A stretch of 64,000 nucleotides of DNA from Sphaerisporangium album (lineage in GTDB: Bacteria > Actinomycetota > Actinomycetes > Streptosporangiales > Streptosporangiaceae): contig NZ_QOIL01000024.1 in NCBI RefSeq assembly GCF_003323745.1, positions 1,866 to 65,865 on the forward strand, in the 5' to 3' direction. Numbering within the stretch: position 1 is the stretch's first letter; each line of letters begins with the position of its first letter. The notes beneath the pieces were generated by a model. The model ran no database searches. It was not told the DNA's origin and saw nothing but the letters and a program-made list of their open reading frames with translations. This document shows positions 15,218 through 24,277 of this stretch, piece after piece. Position numbers and translations under genes: made by a program.

Positions 15218-15616
15218 ATGACGATGACCGACCCGATCGCAGACATGTTGACACGTCTGCGTAACGCGAACTCGGCATACCACGACACCGTGGCCATGCC
15301 GTACTCGAAGATCAAGGCGCACATCGCCGAGATCCTCCAGCAGGAGGGCTACATCCAGTCCTGGGCCGTCGAGGACGCCAAGGTTGGAAAGAACCTCGTG
15401 GTGGAGCTCAAGTTCGGGCCCACGCGTGAACGGTCAATCGCGGGCCTGCGCCGGGTTTCCAAGCCCGGTCTGCGGGTCTATGCAAAGAAGGACAACCTGC
15501 CTCGGGTCCTGGGCGGTCTCGGCGTCGCGATCATCTCGACGTCCGGTGGCCTCATGACCGACAAGCAGGCCGGCAAGCGTGGTGTGGGCGGGGAAGTCCT
15601 CGCCTACGTTTGGTAA
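15218..15616 (+). CDS. rpsH: 30S ribosomal protein S8
   Basis: 132 aa, full length ([20 protein letters not shown]...). Central 16S rRNA binder. The conserved C-terminal block [20 protein letters not shown] is present. GAGGAGG lies 10-17 nt upstream of ATG 15218. Separated from rpsZ by 138 bp containing two hairpins, so it may be a regulated re-start of the spc cluster. Confidence 0.98.
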   Translation: MTMTDPIADMLTRLRNANSAYHDTVAMPYSKIKAHIAEILQQEGYIQSWAVEDAKVGKNLVVELKFGPTRERSIAGLRRVSKPGLRVYAKKDNLPRVLGGLGVAIISTSGGLMTDKQAGKRGVGGEVLAYVW

Positions 15617-15634
15617 CGAGGGGAGGAACCCAGC

Positions 15635-16177
15635 ATGTCGCGAATTGGACGGCTGCCCATCCCCGTACCGAATGGTGTTGACATCACCATCGACGGCCGG
15701 GATGTCACGGTCAAGGGGCCGAAGGGCACGCTCTCGCACACGATCGCCGAGCCGATCGACGTCGCCCGTGGGGATGACGGCAACATCACCGTCACCCGCC
15801 CGAACGACGAGAACAAGGTACGCGCGCTCCACGGGCTGTCCCGCACGCTGATCTCCAACATGGTGGACGGCGTGACCAAGGGGTACAGCAAGACGCTGGA
15901 AATCGTCGGCGTCGGTTACCGCGTCCAGGCCAAGGGGCCGACGCAGTTGGAGTTCTCACTGGGCTTCAGCCACCCGGTGGTCGTCGACGCCCCCGAGGGC
16001 GTCTCCTTCCGCGTCGACCGGCCGACCCTGTTCCACGTGGACGGCATCGACAAGCAGAAGGTCGGCGAGGTCGCCGCGAACATCCGCAAGCTGCGCAAGC
16101 CCGACCCCTACAAGGGCAAGGGCGTGCGGTACCAGGGCGAAGTCATCCGCCGCAAGGTCGGAAAGGCTGGTAAGTAG
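15635..16177 (+). CDS. rplF: 50S ribosomal protein L6
   Basis: 180 aa, full length ([20 protein letters not shown]...). Two-domain protein near the sarcin-ricin loop and factor-binding site. The C-terminal block [20 protein letters not shown] is typical. 18 bp after rpsH, 2 bp before rplR. Confidence 0.98.
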   Translation: MSRIGRLPIPVPNGVDITIDGRDVTVKGPKGTLSHTIAEPIDVARGDDGNITVTRPNDENKVRALHGLSRTLISNMVDGVTKGYSKTLEIVGVGYRVQAKGPTQLEFSLGFSHPVVVDAPEGVSFRVDRPTLFHVDGIDKQKVGEVAANIRKLRKPDPYKGKGVRYQGEVIRRKVGKAGK

Positions 16178-16179
16178 TC

Positions 16180-16560
16180 ATGGCCTTCACCAAGGTTGCC
16201 AAGCACACGGCCGCCCGGGCGCTGTCGCGCTCGCGCCGTCACCGTCGCGTCCGCAAGAAGGTCGTCGGCTCTCTGGCCCGTCCGCGCCTGGTCATCAACC
16301 GTTCCGCGCGCCACATCTTCGTCCAGATCGTGGACGACACCGCCGGCCACACGCTGGCGAGCGCCTCCACTCTGGACGCCTCGCTGCGCACGGCCGAGGG
16401 TACCAAGACGGACAAGGCGAAGAAGGTCGGCGAGCTCGTCGCTCAGCGGGCCAAGGCCGCCGGGATCACCGCTGTCGTGTTCGACCGCGGTGGCAACCGC
16501 TACGCGGGCCGCATCGCGGCCCTCGCGGACAGCGCCCGAGAAGGCGGGCTGGAGTTCTGA
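16180..16560 (+). CDS. rplR: 50S ribosomal protein L18
   Basis: 126 aa. Carries 5S rRNA into the 50S subunit. Strongly basic N-terminus ([20 protein letters not shown]) and the classic end [23 protein letters not shown] 2 bp after rplF. Confidence 0.98.
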   Translation: MAFTKVAKHTAARALSRSRRHRRVRKKVVGSLARPRLVINRSARHIFVQIVDDTAGHTLASASTLDASLRTAEGTKTDKAKKVGELVAQRAKAAGITAVVFDRGGNRYAGRIAALADSAREGGLEF

Positions 16561-16609
16561 TGTCTCCGGCCAGGATCGCAATCAAGAGCAACGAGGAGAG
16601 GAACCACTG

Positions 16610-17242
16610 ATGGCTGCAGCTCCGCGTCGCGGTGCCGGCGGCGGTGGTGAGCGGCGTGACCGTCGCGACGATCGCCGCGGCGGCGCTGCCGAGAAGGGCG
16701 TCTCGTACATCGAGCGCGTCGTAAAGATCAACCGGGTCGCCAAGGTCGTCAAGGGCGGCCGGCGCTTCAGCTTCACCGCCCTGGTCGTCGTCGGTGACGG
16801 CAACGGCCTGGTCGGCGTCGGGTACGGCAAGGCCAAGGAGGTGCCCGCGGCGATCGCCAAGGGCGTCGAGGAGGCCAAGAAGCACTTCTTCAAGGTGCCG
16901 CGCATCCAGGGCACCATCCCGCACACCGTGCAGGGGGAGGACGCCGCGGGCGTCGTCCTGCTGCGCCCGGCCTCGCCCGGTACCGGTGTCATCGCGGGTG
17001 GCCCCGTGCGCGCCGTCCTGGAGTGCGCCGGCATCCACGACGTGCTGTCCAAGTCGCTCGGCTCGGACAACCCGATCAACATCGTCCACGCCACCGTCGC
17101 GGCGCTGAAGGGCCTCAGCAGGCCCGAGGAGATCGCCGCGCGTCGTGGGCTGCCGATCGAGCACGTCGCCCCGGTGCGCATGCTCAAGGCCCGTGCAGAG
17201 GGCATCGCCGAGGCCGCGGCCGCGGCGAAGGCGGTGAGCTAG
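16610..17242 (+). CDS. rpsE: 30S ribosomal protein S5
   Basis: 210 aa. Helps maintain decoding accuracy and mRNA unwinding at the entry site. An Arg/Gly-rich N-terminal extension of about 28 residues ([20 protein letters not shown]) precedes the conserved core [23 protein letters not shown] 16610 is chosen because GAGGAGAGG precedes it and the open frame upstream encodes only read-through of rplR bases. 3 bp before rpmD. Confidence 0.97.
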   Translation: MAAAPRRGAGGGGERRDRRDDRRGGAAEKGVSYIERVVKINRVAKVVKGGRRFSFTALVVVGDGNGLVGVGYGKAKEVPAAIAKGVEEAKKHFFKVPRIQGTIPHTVQGEDAAGVVLLRPASPGTGVIAGGPVRAVLECAGIHDVLSKSLGSDNPINIVHATVAALKGLSRPEEIAARRGLPIEHVAPVRMLKARAEGIAEAAAAAKAVS

Positions 17243-17245
17243 CCG

Positions 17246-17428
17246 ATGGCTCGTCTGAAGATCACCCAGGTCCGGTCCAAGATCGGTGGCAAGCAGAACC
17301 AGCGTGACTCTTTGCGCTCGCTGGGCCTGAAGCGAATCGGCGACGTCGTCGTCAAGGAGGACCGCCCGGAGATCCGGGGCATGGTCGCCGTGGTGACGCA
17401 CCTCGTCGAGGTGGAAGAGGTCGACTAG
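17246..17428 (+). CDS. rpmD: 50S ribosomal protein L30
   Basis: 60 aa, full length ([20 protein letters not shown]...). Present in bacteria that lack the chloroplast-type deletion of this gene. Sits between rpsE and rplO as usual, 3 bp and 2 bp away, so it is translationally coupled. Confidence 0.97.
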   Translation: MARLKITQVRSKIGGKQNQRDSLRSLGLKRIGDVVVKEDRPEIRGMVAVVTHLVEVEEVD

Positions 17429-17430
17429 TC

Positions 17431-17904
17431 ATGGCTAACGCTGAGAACACCGGCGGCGGCACGCCGCTGCGCGTCCACCACCTGCGTCCGGCTCCCGGCG
17501 CCAACAAGGCCAAGATCCGCAAGGGTCGCGGCGAGGCGTCCAAGGGCAAGACCGCCGGTCGTGGCACCAAGGGCACCAAGTCCCGTACGACGGTGCCCTA
17601 CGGCTTCGAAGGCGGCCAGGTCCCGCTCCAGCGGCGCCTGCCCAAGCGGAAGGGCTTCTCCAACGCCCTGTTCAAGACGACCTACCAGGTCGTCAACCTG
17701 GACAGGCTCGGCGAGCTCTTCCCCGAGGGCGGCGACGTCTCCGTGGAGACGCTGGTCGAGCGCGGTGCCGTCCGCAAGAACCAGCCGGTCAAGATCCTCG
17801 GAACCGGTGAGATCTCGGTGGCGTTGAACCTGCGTGCGCATGCGTTCTCCGCCTCCGCGAAGGAGAAGATCGCTGCGGCCGGTGGCTCCGTCACCGAGCT
17901 GTAG
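17431..17904 (+). CDS. rplO: 50S ribosomal protein L15
   Basis: 157 aa. 23S rRNA binder needed late in 50S assembly. The Gly/Lys/Arg-rich N-terminal region ([20 protein letters not shown]) and the C-terminal [19 protein letters not shown] block are typical. It is the last ribosomal protein gene before secY and is followed by a strong hairpin. Confidence 0.98.
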   Translation: MANAENTGGGTPLRVHHLRPAPGANKAKIRKGRGEASKGKTAGRGTKGTKSRTTVPYGFEGGQVPLQRRLPKRKGFSNALFKTTYQVVNLDRLGELFPEGGDVSVETLVERGAVRKNQPVKILGTGEISVALNLRAHAFSASAKEKIAAAGGSVTEL

Positions 17905-17920
17905 TAGGCAGGCAATACGA

Positions 17921-17951
17921 GGCGCGGGGGCTCATAGAGAGCCGCCGCGCC
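17921..17951 (+). terminator. Hairpin between rplO and secY
   Basis: GGCGCGG-G-GGCTC (17921-17933) pairs with GAGCC-G-CCGCGCC (17939-17951): 12 pairs with one G/G mismatch and loop ATAGA. 16 bp after the rplO stop. Likely spc-operon terminator or attenuator. Confidence 0.7.
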
Positions 17952-17961
17952 CGTAGTGCGT

Positions 17962-17989
17962 TAGAGTGCGCTGGACAAACGGTGTCCAG
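17962..17989 (+). promoter_or_regulatory. Possible secY -10 element and leader hairpin
   Basis: TAGAGT at 17962-17967 resembles a -10 box, with no recognisable -35. A 7-bp hairpin CTGGACA / TGTCCAG (loop AACGG) follows at 17971-17989. Together with the upstream terminator this suggests that secY-adk-map is a separate unit. Confidence 0.35.
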
Positions 17990-18072
17990 GGCTCGTTGAT
18001 CAGAGATGTGCCGATGGATCACCTGCAGACCTTCGCTGACCGATACCGCCTTTCAGGCGCGCAGGAGGGACC

Positions 18073-19380
18073 GTGCTGACCGCGATTACCCGGGCGTTCC
18101 GTACGCCCGACCTGCGCAACAAGCTTCTCTTCACGCTGGGCATCATCGTGTTGTTCCGGCTCGGGTCGGTCCTGCCGACGCCGGGCGTCAACACGATCAA
18201 CGTGCAGCAGTGTCTGAAGGAAGCGCAGGCCGGAGACGCCGCCAACATCTACGGAATGGTGCAGCTCTTCAGCGGCGGCGCGCTGCTGAAACTTTCAGTC
18301 TTCGCGCTGGGCATCATGCCGTACATCACCTCCAGCATCATCCTCCAGCTGCTGACGGTGGTGATCCCCCGGCTCGAGGCGCTGAAGAAGGAAGGCCAGG
18401 CCGGTACCACCAAGATCACGCAGTACACGCGTTACCTCACCATCGGCCTCGCGGTCCTGCAGTCGACCGCCTTCGTCGCGCTGGCGCGCACCGGGCAGCT
18501 CTTCCCGAACTGCCGTCAGCCGCTCCTGGTCAACAACGACGTCTTCACCATCGTCACGATGGTGGTCGTGATGACGGCGGGCACCTCCGTGATCATGTGG
18601 CTGGGCGAGCTCGTCACCGACCGGGGTGTCGGCAACGGCATGTCCATCCTGATCTTCACTCAGGTCATCGCGGTCTTCCCGTCCGAGCTGCTGAACATCT
18701 TCCGCCAGAACGCCTTCACCTTCGTCGTGGTGATGGTCGTCGGAGTGTTCATGATCGCGGCGGTCGTGTTCGTCGAGCAGGCCCAGCGCCGCATCCCGGT
18801 GCAGTACGCCAAGCGCATGGTGGGCCGGCGCATGTACGGCGGGACCTCGACCTACATCCCCCTGAAGGTGAACCAGGCCGGCATCATCCCGGTCATCTTC
18901 GCCTCCTCGCTGCTCTACCTTCCGCAGCTCGTGGTGTCGCTGTTCGGGAACAGCTCGGAGCCGAACGCCGTGGTCCAGTGGCTCGCGCAGAATTTCGTGC
19001 GCGGCGACCACCCGGTCTACATGCTCACGTTCTTCGTGCTGATCATCTTCTTCACCTACTTCTACGTGTCCATCACCTTCAACCCCGTTGAAGTGGCCGA
19101 CAACATGAAGAAGTACGGTGGATTCATCCCGGGCATCCGCCCGGGACGGCCGACCGCTGAGTACCTGAGCTACGTGCTCACGCGGCTGACCGCTCCCGGC
19201 TCGCTGTACCTGGGCCTGATCTCCATGGTGCCGATCATCGCGCTGGCAGTGGCAGGAGCGAGCCAGAACTTCCCGTTCGGAGGCACGAGCATTCTGATCA
19301 TGGTTGGTGTTGGGCTGGACACCGTGAAGCAGATCGAGAGCCAGCTACAGCAGCGGAACTACGAGGGCTTCCTCAAGTAG
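18073..19380 (+). CDS. secY: Preprotein translocase subunit SecY
   Basis: 435 aa, ten-helix integral membrane channel of the Sec translocon. Start GTG 18073 after GCAGGAGGGA. Conserved segments: TPGVNTINV near the N-terminus (plug region), [30 protein letters not shown] in a cytoplasmic loop, and the final helix region ending [10 protein letters not shown]. The stop overlaps the adk GTG by one base, the standard secY-adk-map order in actinobacteria. Confidence 0.98.
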   Translation: MLTAITRAFRTPDLRNKLLFTLGIIVLFRLGSVLPTPGVNTINVQQCLKEAQAGDAANIYGMVQLFSGGALLKLSVFALGIMPYITSSIILQLLTVVIPRLEALKKEGQAGTTKITQYTRYLTIGLAVLQSTAFVALARTGQLFPNCRQPLLVNNDVFTIVTMVVVMTAGTSVIMWLGELVTDRGVGNGMSILIFTQVIAVFPSELLNIFRQNAFTFVVVMVVGVFMIAAVVFVEQAQRRIPVQYAKRMVGRRMYGGTSTYIPLKVNQAGIIPVIFASSLLYLPQLVVSLFGNSSEPNAVVQWLAQNFVRGDHPVYMLTFFVLIIFFTYFYVSITFNPVEVADNMKKYGGFIPGIRPGRPTAEYLSYVLTRLTAPGSLYLGLISMVPIIALAVAGASQNFPFGGTSILIMVGVGLDTVKQIESQLQQRNYEGFLK

Positions 19381-20033
19381 TGCGCGTCGTCCTGGTCGGG
19401 CCCCCCGGAGCGGGCAAGGGGACACAGGCCCAGTTCATCGCATCGAACCTGTCCATCCCGAAGATCTCGACAGGGGACATCTTCCGTGCCAACGTGTCGG
19501 GCGGCACGGAACTCGGCAAGCTTGCCAAGGAGTACATGGACCGTGGCGACCTCGTACCCGACGAGGTGACCGTCGCCATGGTCCGCGACCGCCTTTCGGA
19601 GCCGGACGCGCAGGAGGGCTTCCTGCTGGACGGTTTCCCGCGCAACGTGCCACAGGCCCAGATCCTCAACAAGATGCTGGCCGAGTTCGGCACCTCGCTC
19701 GACGTCGTGCTGGAGCTCGTGGTCGACGACGAGGAGGTCGTGCGGCGCCTGGCCGGGCGGCGCACGTGCCGGTCCTGCGGCAAGGTGTGGCACGTGGTGT
19801 TCGACCCTCCCGGCAACGAGGGGGTCTGCGACGCGTGCGGCGGCGAGCTGTTCCAGCGGGACGACGACCGGGAAGAGACCATCCGCCACCGGCTGGAGGT
19901 CTATCAGGACCAGACCGCCCCGCTGATCAGGTTCTACGCCGACGAGGGCATCCTGCGCGGCGTGGACGCCACCGGGCCGGTCGAGGAGATCACGCAGCGC
20001 GCGATGTCGGAGCTGCGTCGCTTCGCGGAATGA
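19380..20033 (+). CDS. adk: Adenylate kinase
   Basis: 217 aa. Interconverts ATP+AMP and 2 ADP. P-loop GPPGAGKGT at residues 7-15; LLDGFPRN is the AMP-binding segment. The lid carries a four-cysteine zinc site, Cys130/133/150/153 (CRSC...CDAC), the zinc type of LID found in Gram-positives. GTG start overlapping the secY TAG. Confidence 0.98.
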   Translation: MRVVLVGPPGAGKGTQAQFIASNLSIPKISTGDIFRANVSGGTELGKLAKEYMDRGDLVPDEVTVAMVRDRLSEPDAQEGFLLDGFPRNVPQAQILNKMLAEFGTSLDVVLELVVDDEEVVRRLAGRRTCRSCGKVWHVVFDPPGNEGVCDACGGELFQRDDDREETIRHRLEVYQDQTAPLIRFYADEGILRGVDATGPVEEITQRAMSELRRFAE

Positions 20034-20066
20034 CGTAATACAGCCGAATACATCCCATTCGGTGCC

Positions 20067-20103
20067 AACGCCACTTCTGGGGGCTTTCTCCAGGGGTGGC
20101 GTT
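20067..20103 (+). terminator. Hairpin between adk and map
   Basis: AACGCCAC / GTGGCGTT (8 bp), two T-G pairs, then CTGG / CCAG, loop GGGCTTTCT. About 14 pairs, 33 bp after the adk stop. Probable terminator or attenuator, so map may be transcribed partly separately. Confidence 0.6.
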
Positions 20104-20177
20104 CGGCATGTTGGGGGACAATCGGGGGAATCGTGCCGCCGCACCGGCCGTTGAATCACCCCAGGGGGTGCCAGTAA

Positions 20178-21020
20178 GTGTTCAAGAAGAACAAGCACGG
20201 AATCCAGATCAAGACGCCGGAGCAGGTGGAGAAGATGCGGGCCGCCGGCCTCGTCGTCGGGCGGACGCTCGAACTCCTGCGTGAATCCGTGCGACCCGGG
20301 ATCACGCCGCTCGACCTCGACGCGATCGCCGAAAAGGCCATCCGCGGCGAGGGGGCGATCCCGTCCTTCAAGGGGTACCAGGGCTTTCCCGCCACCATCT
20401 GCGCGTCGGTCAACGACGAGGTGGTCCACGGCATCCCGACCGCCCGGCGCGCGCTGCGCGAGGGCGACATCATCTCCATCGACTGCGGGGCGATCCTGGA
20501 CGGGTGGCACGGCGACTCGGCGATCACCGTGGGCGTCGGCGAGGTCGACCCGTCGCTCACCGAGCTGATGCGGGTCACCGAAGAGGCCATGTGGCGCGGT
20601 GTCGCCGCCTTGACCGTGGGTCGGCACCTTTCCGACATCGGGCACGAGGTAGAGCGTTACGTTCGATCTCAGGGCCGCTACGGCATCCCTCAGGAGTACG
20701 GCGGTCACGGCATCGGCACCGAGATGCACATGGACCCGTGGGTCGCCAACCACGGCCGGCCCGGCAAGGGCCCGCGCTTCGAGCCGGGCATGTGCTTCGC
20801 GGTCGAGCCGATGCTCAACCTCGGCACCGACCGCACCCGCGTGCTCGACGACGACTGGACCGTCGTGACGATCGACGGAAAGGCTTCCGCGCACTTCGAG
20901 CACAGCGTCGCCGTCACCGATAATGGTCCTTGGGTGCTTACCGCCCTCGACGGGGGGAAGGCACGGCTCAGCGAACTGCTGGGCGGGCAGGCTGTGACCG
21001 GTGGAGAGACGGGGCGTTGA
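20178..21020 (+). CDS. map: Methionine aminopeptidase, type I
   Basis: 280 aa. Removes N-terminal Met from new proteins. The five metal ligands are all in place: Asp102, Asp113, His177 (GGHGIG), Glu210 (FAVEP) and Glu241 (HFEHS); His84 in VVHGIP is the conserved substrate-side histidine. GTG start at 20178 (MFKKNKHGIQIKTPEQ) behind a G-rich stretch. Follows secY-adk as in other actinobacteria. Confidence 0.97.
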   Translation: MFKKNKHGIQIKTPEQVEKMRAAGLVVGRTLELLRESVRPGITPLDLDAIAEKAIRGEGAIPSFKGYQGFPATICASVNDEVVHGIPTARRALREGDIISIDCGAILDGWHGDSAITVGVGEVDPSLTELMRVTEEAMWRGVAALTVGRHLSDIGHEVERYVRSQGRYGIPQEYGGHGIGTEMHMDPWVANHGRPGKGPRFEPGMCFAVEPMLNLGTDRTRVLDDDWTVVTIDGKASAHFEHSVAVTDNGPWVLTALDGGKARLSELLGGQAVTGGETGR

Positions 21021-21082
21021 GCTCCCTTGACCCGCCGGGCGGCGGCCCCGTGGCGGACGTCAGCGCGGAAGTTGAGGGATCG

Positions 21083-21514
21083 ATGGCGGCGACACCGGAG
21101 ATGAGGGCGTCCGACGGCGACAGGGACCGGGTCGCGGCCGCGCTCCGTGAGCACTGCGCCCAGGGGCGGCTCACCATGGAGGAGTTCCAGGAGCGCCTGG
21201 AGCTCGTCTACCAAGGAAGAACCTATGGTGACCTGCAGAAGGTGACGGCCGACCTGCCGGACATCGACCTGAAGGCACGACCCGTCCCCGCGCCCTCTCC
21301 AGGCAAAGGTGTCGAGCCGTCCGACGCCCAGAAGGGGCTCAAGGCCGCGTGGGCGAGCTGGGCCGGGGCGGTGGCGGTGTGCACGGTCATCTGGGCGATG
21401 TCCGACTTCGGCGGCTACTACTGGCCGATGTGGGTCGCCGGCCCCTGGGGCGCGATCCTGCTGGTCAGCACCATATTCGGCGCCGGTCCGAAGAATCGCG
21501 ACCGCGGACGCTGA
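21083..21514 (+). CDS. DUF1707 domain membrane protein
   Basis: 143 aa. N-terminal DUF1707 domain: RASDGDRDRVAAALREHCAQ, then GRLTMEEFQERLELVYQGRT and LQKVTADLP (about residues 6-60). A Pro-rich linker follows, then two hydrophobic segments (WASWAGAVAVCTVIWAMS and PMWVAGPWGAILLVSTIFG), giving a small two-helix membrane protein with a basic tail. ATG 21083 is chosen for the GAGGG six bases upstream; an in-frame GTG at 21050 is possible. Function unknown; such proteins are widespread in actinobacteria. Confidence 0.85.
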   Translation: MAATPEMRASDGDRDRVAAALREHCAQGRLTMEEFQERLELVYQGRTYGDLQKVTADLPDIDLKARPVPAPSPGKGVEPSDAQKGLKAAWASWAGAVAVCTVIWAMSDFGGYYWPMWVAGPWGAILLVSTIFGAGPKNRDRGR

Positions 21515-21604
21515 TATCCGCTTCTGTGCCGTAGTGCACGTTCGGCCCTGAGTGTGTATTCCTACGCGGAACGCCGGGCCCGATCTTCCTAACGTGAGCG
21601 ATGT

Positions 21605-21668
21605 CCGGAACGAGCGGCACCGAGAAGGCTCGTCCGGCACGGGGAACCCGTCCTCGTCCCGAGGACGG
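21605..21668 (+). promoter_or_regulatory. Two hairpins in the leader of the secreted protein gene
   Basis: Hairpin A: CCGGAACGAGC (21605-21615) with GCTCGTCCGG (21628-21637), 10 bp with one bulged A. Hairpin B: CCGTCCTC (21648-21655) with GAGGACGG (21661-21668), loop GTCCC. Hairpin B ends 21 nt before the start codon, close to the AGGAGG ribosome-binding site (21679-21684). Confidence 0.45.
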
Positions 21669-21689
21669 CTCGCAATCAGGAGGAACACC

Positions 21690-22172
21690 GTGCGAAAGAT
21701 TCGCAACCTGGTCGTCGGCACCGCCCTCGCCGGCTCGCTGGCCGCAGGTCTCGCCGCCCCCGGGACCGCCGCCCAGGCCGCCACCGGCGACGCGAGCACC
21801 ACCGCGGGCGTCACGGCCACCGCGCAGGCGCAGCGTCTTGGCGGAAGCTTCGGCCCGATCTACTCGGGCTTCGGTCGCGGCGAGGACCGGGGGCACCGCT
21901 CCTACGTCAAGGGCTTCTGGGGCGTCAAGGGCGGCCGGGACTACGTCGACTTCGACCTGTTCGACCGTGACCGCGACCGCCAGTACAGCTGGGCCGACTT
22001 CTACTACCACGACGACGAGGGCTGGCACTTCTACAAGCGCTACAAGACCTTCGGTCACTACCACACCCGCCTGTTCTTCAACGACAGCGACATCGACGGG
22101 TTCCGCTTCCGGGTCGGCGAGGGCTCCACGAGCGACTACGACTGGAGCGGCTGGAAGAACTACGGCTTCTGA
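21690..22172 (+). CDS. Small secreted Asp/Tyr/Phe-rich protein
   Basis: 160 aa with no family that I recognise. Start GTG 21690 after AGGAGG. A Sec signal peptide is clear: VRKIRN, hydrophobic VVGTALAGSLAAGLAAPG, cleavage near AAQA/AT (about residue 31). The mature part (~130 aa) has no cysteine and is dense in Asp, Arg, Tyr, Phe and Gly (for example YVDFDLFDRDRDRQYSWADF and FFNDSDIDGFRF), which suggests an extracellular beta-rich, possibly cation-binding fold. Its own leader has two hairpins and a terminator follows at 22234. Function unknown. Confidence 0.8.
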   Translation: MRKIRNLVVGTALAGSLAAGLAAPGTAAQAATGDASTTAGVTATAQAQRLGGSFGPIYSGFGRGEDRGHRSYVKGFWGVKGGRDYVDFDLFDRDRDRQYSWADFYYHDDEGWHFYKRYKTFGHYHTRLFFNDSDIDGFRFRVGEGSTSDYDWSGWKNYGF

Positions 22173-22233
22173 GCCCTGGGCGGTGACGTGAGGCCTCGGG
22201 CCCCAGCGAGGAGGACCTGAGAAGGGGGACGGC

Positions 22234-22261
22234 GAGCGGGCGCTCCAGGGGGCGCCCGCTC
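22234..22261 (+). terminator. Terminator of the secreted protein gene
   Basis: 10-bp perfect stem GAGCGGGCGC / GCGCCCGCTC with an 8-nt loop, followed by TTCTCGTGTTC. 61 bp after the stop codon. Confidence 0.75.
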
Positions 22262-22449
22262 TTCTCGTGTTCACGGGCATTGGACACAGCCTTTACCACT
22301 CATGGCAGTTTCCCGGTTTGTTGGCGGGTAGGTGATCTTTAGCGGACAACGGGGGTTACCGCCGAGATGGAGGAGCGCTGTGACCGTCCGCCCGCGCATT
22401 GGACACGTGATCGCCGCCGCCGACGGCTCTGACGTGTCCACCCGTGAGC

Positions 22450-22501
22450 ACGCGCCCACTCAGGCCGGGTATCGGCGGTACCGGCGGCCGGGTGGGCGCG
22501 T
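22450..22501 (+). promoter_or_regulatory. Large hairpin upstream of infA
   Basis: ACGCGCCCAC (22450-22459) pairs perfectly with GTGGGCGCGT (22492-22501). Inside it GGCCG pairs with CGGCC, and GGTA with TACC around loop TCGGCGG. About 19 pairs over 52 nt, 240 nt before infA. It could be a leader element, a small RNA or a terminator. Confidence 0.4.
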
Positions 22502-22584
22502 CCGCGCGCGGGTCAGCCCATCCCGTCAACAGGCAGGTCTGAGGTAGAGTGATGGGCGGTTGTGTCCGGACAAGCGCCAGGCGT

Positions 22585-22614
22585 TTCGCAATTCCTCGCC
22601 GGTTGTCGTACACT
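22585..22614 (+). promoter_or_regulatory. Possible infA promoter
   Basis: TACACT at 22609-22614 is a fair -10, with a weak TTCGCA -35 18 bp upstream (22585-22590). It would give a leader of about 120 nt. Confidence 0.3.
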
Positions 22615-22740
22615 CCTTTGTCGGCTCACTATGACCATTTGCGCGTCCGGCGGTCCATCCGCCGCTCTCTCACGCGCTCGCGGTCGCGGCTGCGTAGTGT
22701 GCCGAAACCTCAGACGACCGATCAGTGAAACGCGAGGGAC

Positions 22741-22962
22741 ATGGCCAAGAAGGACGGCGCCATCGAGATCGAGGGCACTGTGGTTGAGTCGCTACCGAAC
22801 GCGATGTTCCGGGTGCAACTCGACAACGGCCATAAGGTCCTGGCCCACATCAGCGGACGGATGCGGATGCACTACATCCGGATCCTCCCCGACGACAGGG
22901 TCGTCGTAGAACTGAGCCCTTACGACCTCAGTCGTGGGCGGATCGTCTACCGATACAAGTAA
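22741..22962 (+). CDS. infA: Translation initiation factor IF-1
   Basis: 73 aa, full length ([20 protein letters not shown]...). OB-fold factor that binds the 30S A site during initiation. GAGGG sits just before ATG 22741. It opens the infA-rpmJ-rpsM-rpsK-rpsD-rpoA-rplQ cluster, 568 bp downstream of an unrelated secreted protein gene. Confidence 0.98.
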   Translation: MAKKDGAIEIEGTVVESLPNAMFRVQLDNGHKVLAHISGRMRMHYIRILPDDRVVVELSPYDLSRGRIVYRYK

Positions 22963-23068
22963 CCCTCCTACCCGGCGGCGAGGTGGGGCCGGCCGATCGT
23001 GCGCGCACGGTCGGGCGACTCGGCCGACGGTGCCGGCGGGCGGGCCGTCTGAGGAAACGACAAGGACT

Positions 23069-23182
23069 ATGAAGGTCAAGCCGAGCGTCAAGAAGATCTG
23101 CGACAAGTGCAAGGTGATCCGCCGGCACGGTCGCGTCATGGTGATCTGCGAGAACCTGCGCCACAAGCAGCGCCAGGGCTGA
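23069..23182 (+). CDS. rpmJ: 50S ribosomal protein L36, zinc-binding type
   Basis: 37 aa. Zinc-ribbon L36 with Cys11, Cys14, Cys27 and His32 as ligands (CDKC...CENLRH). ATG 23069 after CAAGGACT. Sits between infA and rpsM as in most bacteria. A terminator-like hairpin follows 13 bp after the stop. Confidence 0.97.
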   Translation: MKVKPSVKKICDKCKVIRRHGRVMVICENLRHKQRQG

Positions 23183-23195
23183 TCGCGTCCCGGTG

Positions 23196-23216
23196 AGGCC
23201 CGCCCGGTGCGGGCCT
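23196..23216 (+). terminator. Hairpin after rpmJ
   Basis: 8-bp perfect stem AGGCCCGC / GCGGGCCT, loop CCGGT. Probably a partial terminator separating infA-rpmJ from rpsM. Confidence 0.6.
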
Positions 23217-23381
23217 TCGGGTGACAACTGAATACGACGTAATCGCGCATCACACCCGCGCAGGCGGCGCACGCCGAACCACGCGGGAGACCCCCGGTCG
23301 GAGGCCGGGGCCCTCACCCCGGGCATGGGGAGGGGTAGTGAGGCGCAGGACCTCCGCCACATCGAAGGAGAATGCCCGACC

Positions 23382-23762
23382 ATGGCTCGCCTGGTTGGCG
23401 TCGACCTCCCCCGCGACAAGCGGCTGGAGATCGCTCTCACCTACATTTACGGAATCGGCCGCAGCCGCGCTCTCGAAGTGCTGCAGGCCACGGGGATCAA
23501 CGGGGACCTTCGCGTCCACCAGCTCTCCGACACCGAGCTGGTGCCGCTGCGTGACTACATCGAGGCCACCTTCAAGATCGAAGGTGACCTGCGCCGTGAG
23601 GTCCAGGCCGACATCCGCCGCAAGATCGAGATCGGCTGCTACCAGGGCATCCGCCACCGCCGCGGTCTCCCCGTGCACGGTCAGCGTACGCAGACCAACG
23701 CGCGCACCCGCAAGGGCAAGAAGAAGACCGTGGCCGGCAAGAAGAAGCCCGGCAAGAAGTAG
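23382..23762 (+). CDS. rpsM: 30S ribosomal protein S13
   Basis: 126 aa. 30S head protein contacting P-site tRNA and L5. ATG 23382 ([20 protein letters not shown]) is the family start; an earlier in-frame ATG would add 19 unrelated residues. The basic tail [15 protein letters not shown] contacts tRNA. 199 bp after rpmJ, with GAAGGAG upstream. Confidence 0.97.
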   Translation: MARLVGVDLPRDKRLEIALTYIYGIGRSRALEVLQATGINGDLRVHQLSDTELVPLRDYIEATFKIEGDLRREVQADIRRKIEIGCYQGIRHRRGLPVHGQRTQTNARTRKGKKKTVAGKKKPGKK

Positions 23763-23852
23763 TCCGCGACGGAGGCGCCCGGCAGGGCCCGGCGGCCCGC
23801 CCCGCGCCCCCGTACACGCAGCAGGACCGATTACCTCAGGAGATAGCGCTAC

Positions 23853-24257
23853 ATGCCGCCGAAGAGCCGCCAAGGCGCACCCAAGAAGGTGCGTCGCAAG
23901 GAAAAGAAGAACGTCGCTCATGGGCACGCCCACATCAAGAGCACGTTCAACAACACGATCGTCTCGATCACCGACCCGAGTGGGAACGTGATCTCCTGGG
24001 CCAGCGCCGGCCACGTCGGGTTCAAGGGCTCCCGCAAGTCCACCCCGTTCGCCGCGCAGATGGCCGCCGAGAACGCCGCCCGCCGCGCCATGGAGCACGG
24101 CATGCGCAAGGTCGACGTCTTCGTGAAGGGCCCCGGGTCCGGTCGCGAGACCGCCATCCGGTCGCTCCAGGCCACCGGCCTGGAGGTGGGGTCCATCCAG
24201 GATGTGACCCCGGTTCCCCACAACGGTTGCCGTCCGCCCAAGCGCCGCCGCGTCTGA
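23853..24257 (+). CDS. rpsK: 30S ribosomal protein S11
   Basis: 134 aa. Platform protein near the E site and the mRNA exit. Conserved blocks [19 protein letters not shown] and [17 protein letters not shown] are present. AGGAGATAGCGCTAC precedes the ATG. 20 bp before rpsD. Confidence 0.98.
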   Translation: MPPKSRQGAPKKVRRKEKKNVAHGHAHIKSTFNNTIVSITDPSGNVISWASAGHVGFKGSRKSTPFAAQMAAENAARRAMEHGMRKVDVFVKGPGSGRETAIRSLQATGLEVGSIQDVTPVPHNGCRPPKRRRV

Positions 24258-24277
24258 GGCCCAGGAGAGACAGAGAA

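Larger units (their letters stand above)
22173..22740 (+). other. Intergenic region before infA
   Basis: 568 bp without a supported gene. It holds a terminator for the secreted protein gene (22234-22261), a large imperfect hairpin (22450-22501), a possible -10 box (22609-22614) and an untranslated infA leader. Short open frames here lack ribosome-binding sites and any recognisable product. Confidence 0.6.

Noticed and set aside
22332-22547. 71-aa open frame in the infA upstream gap
   Set aside because: No ribosome-binding site, runs through the large hairpin, and has no recognisable product.
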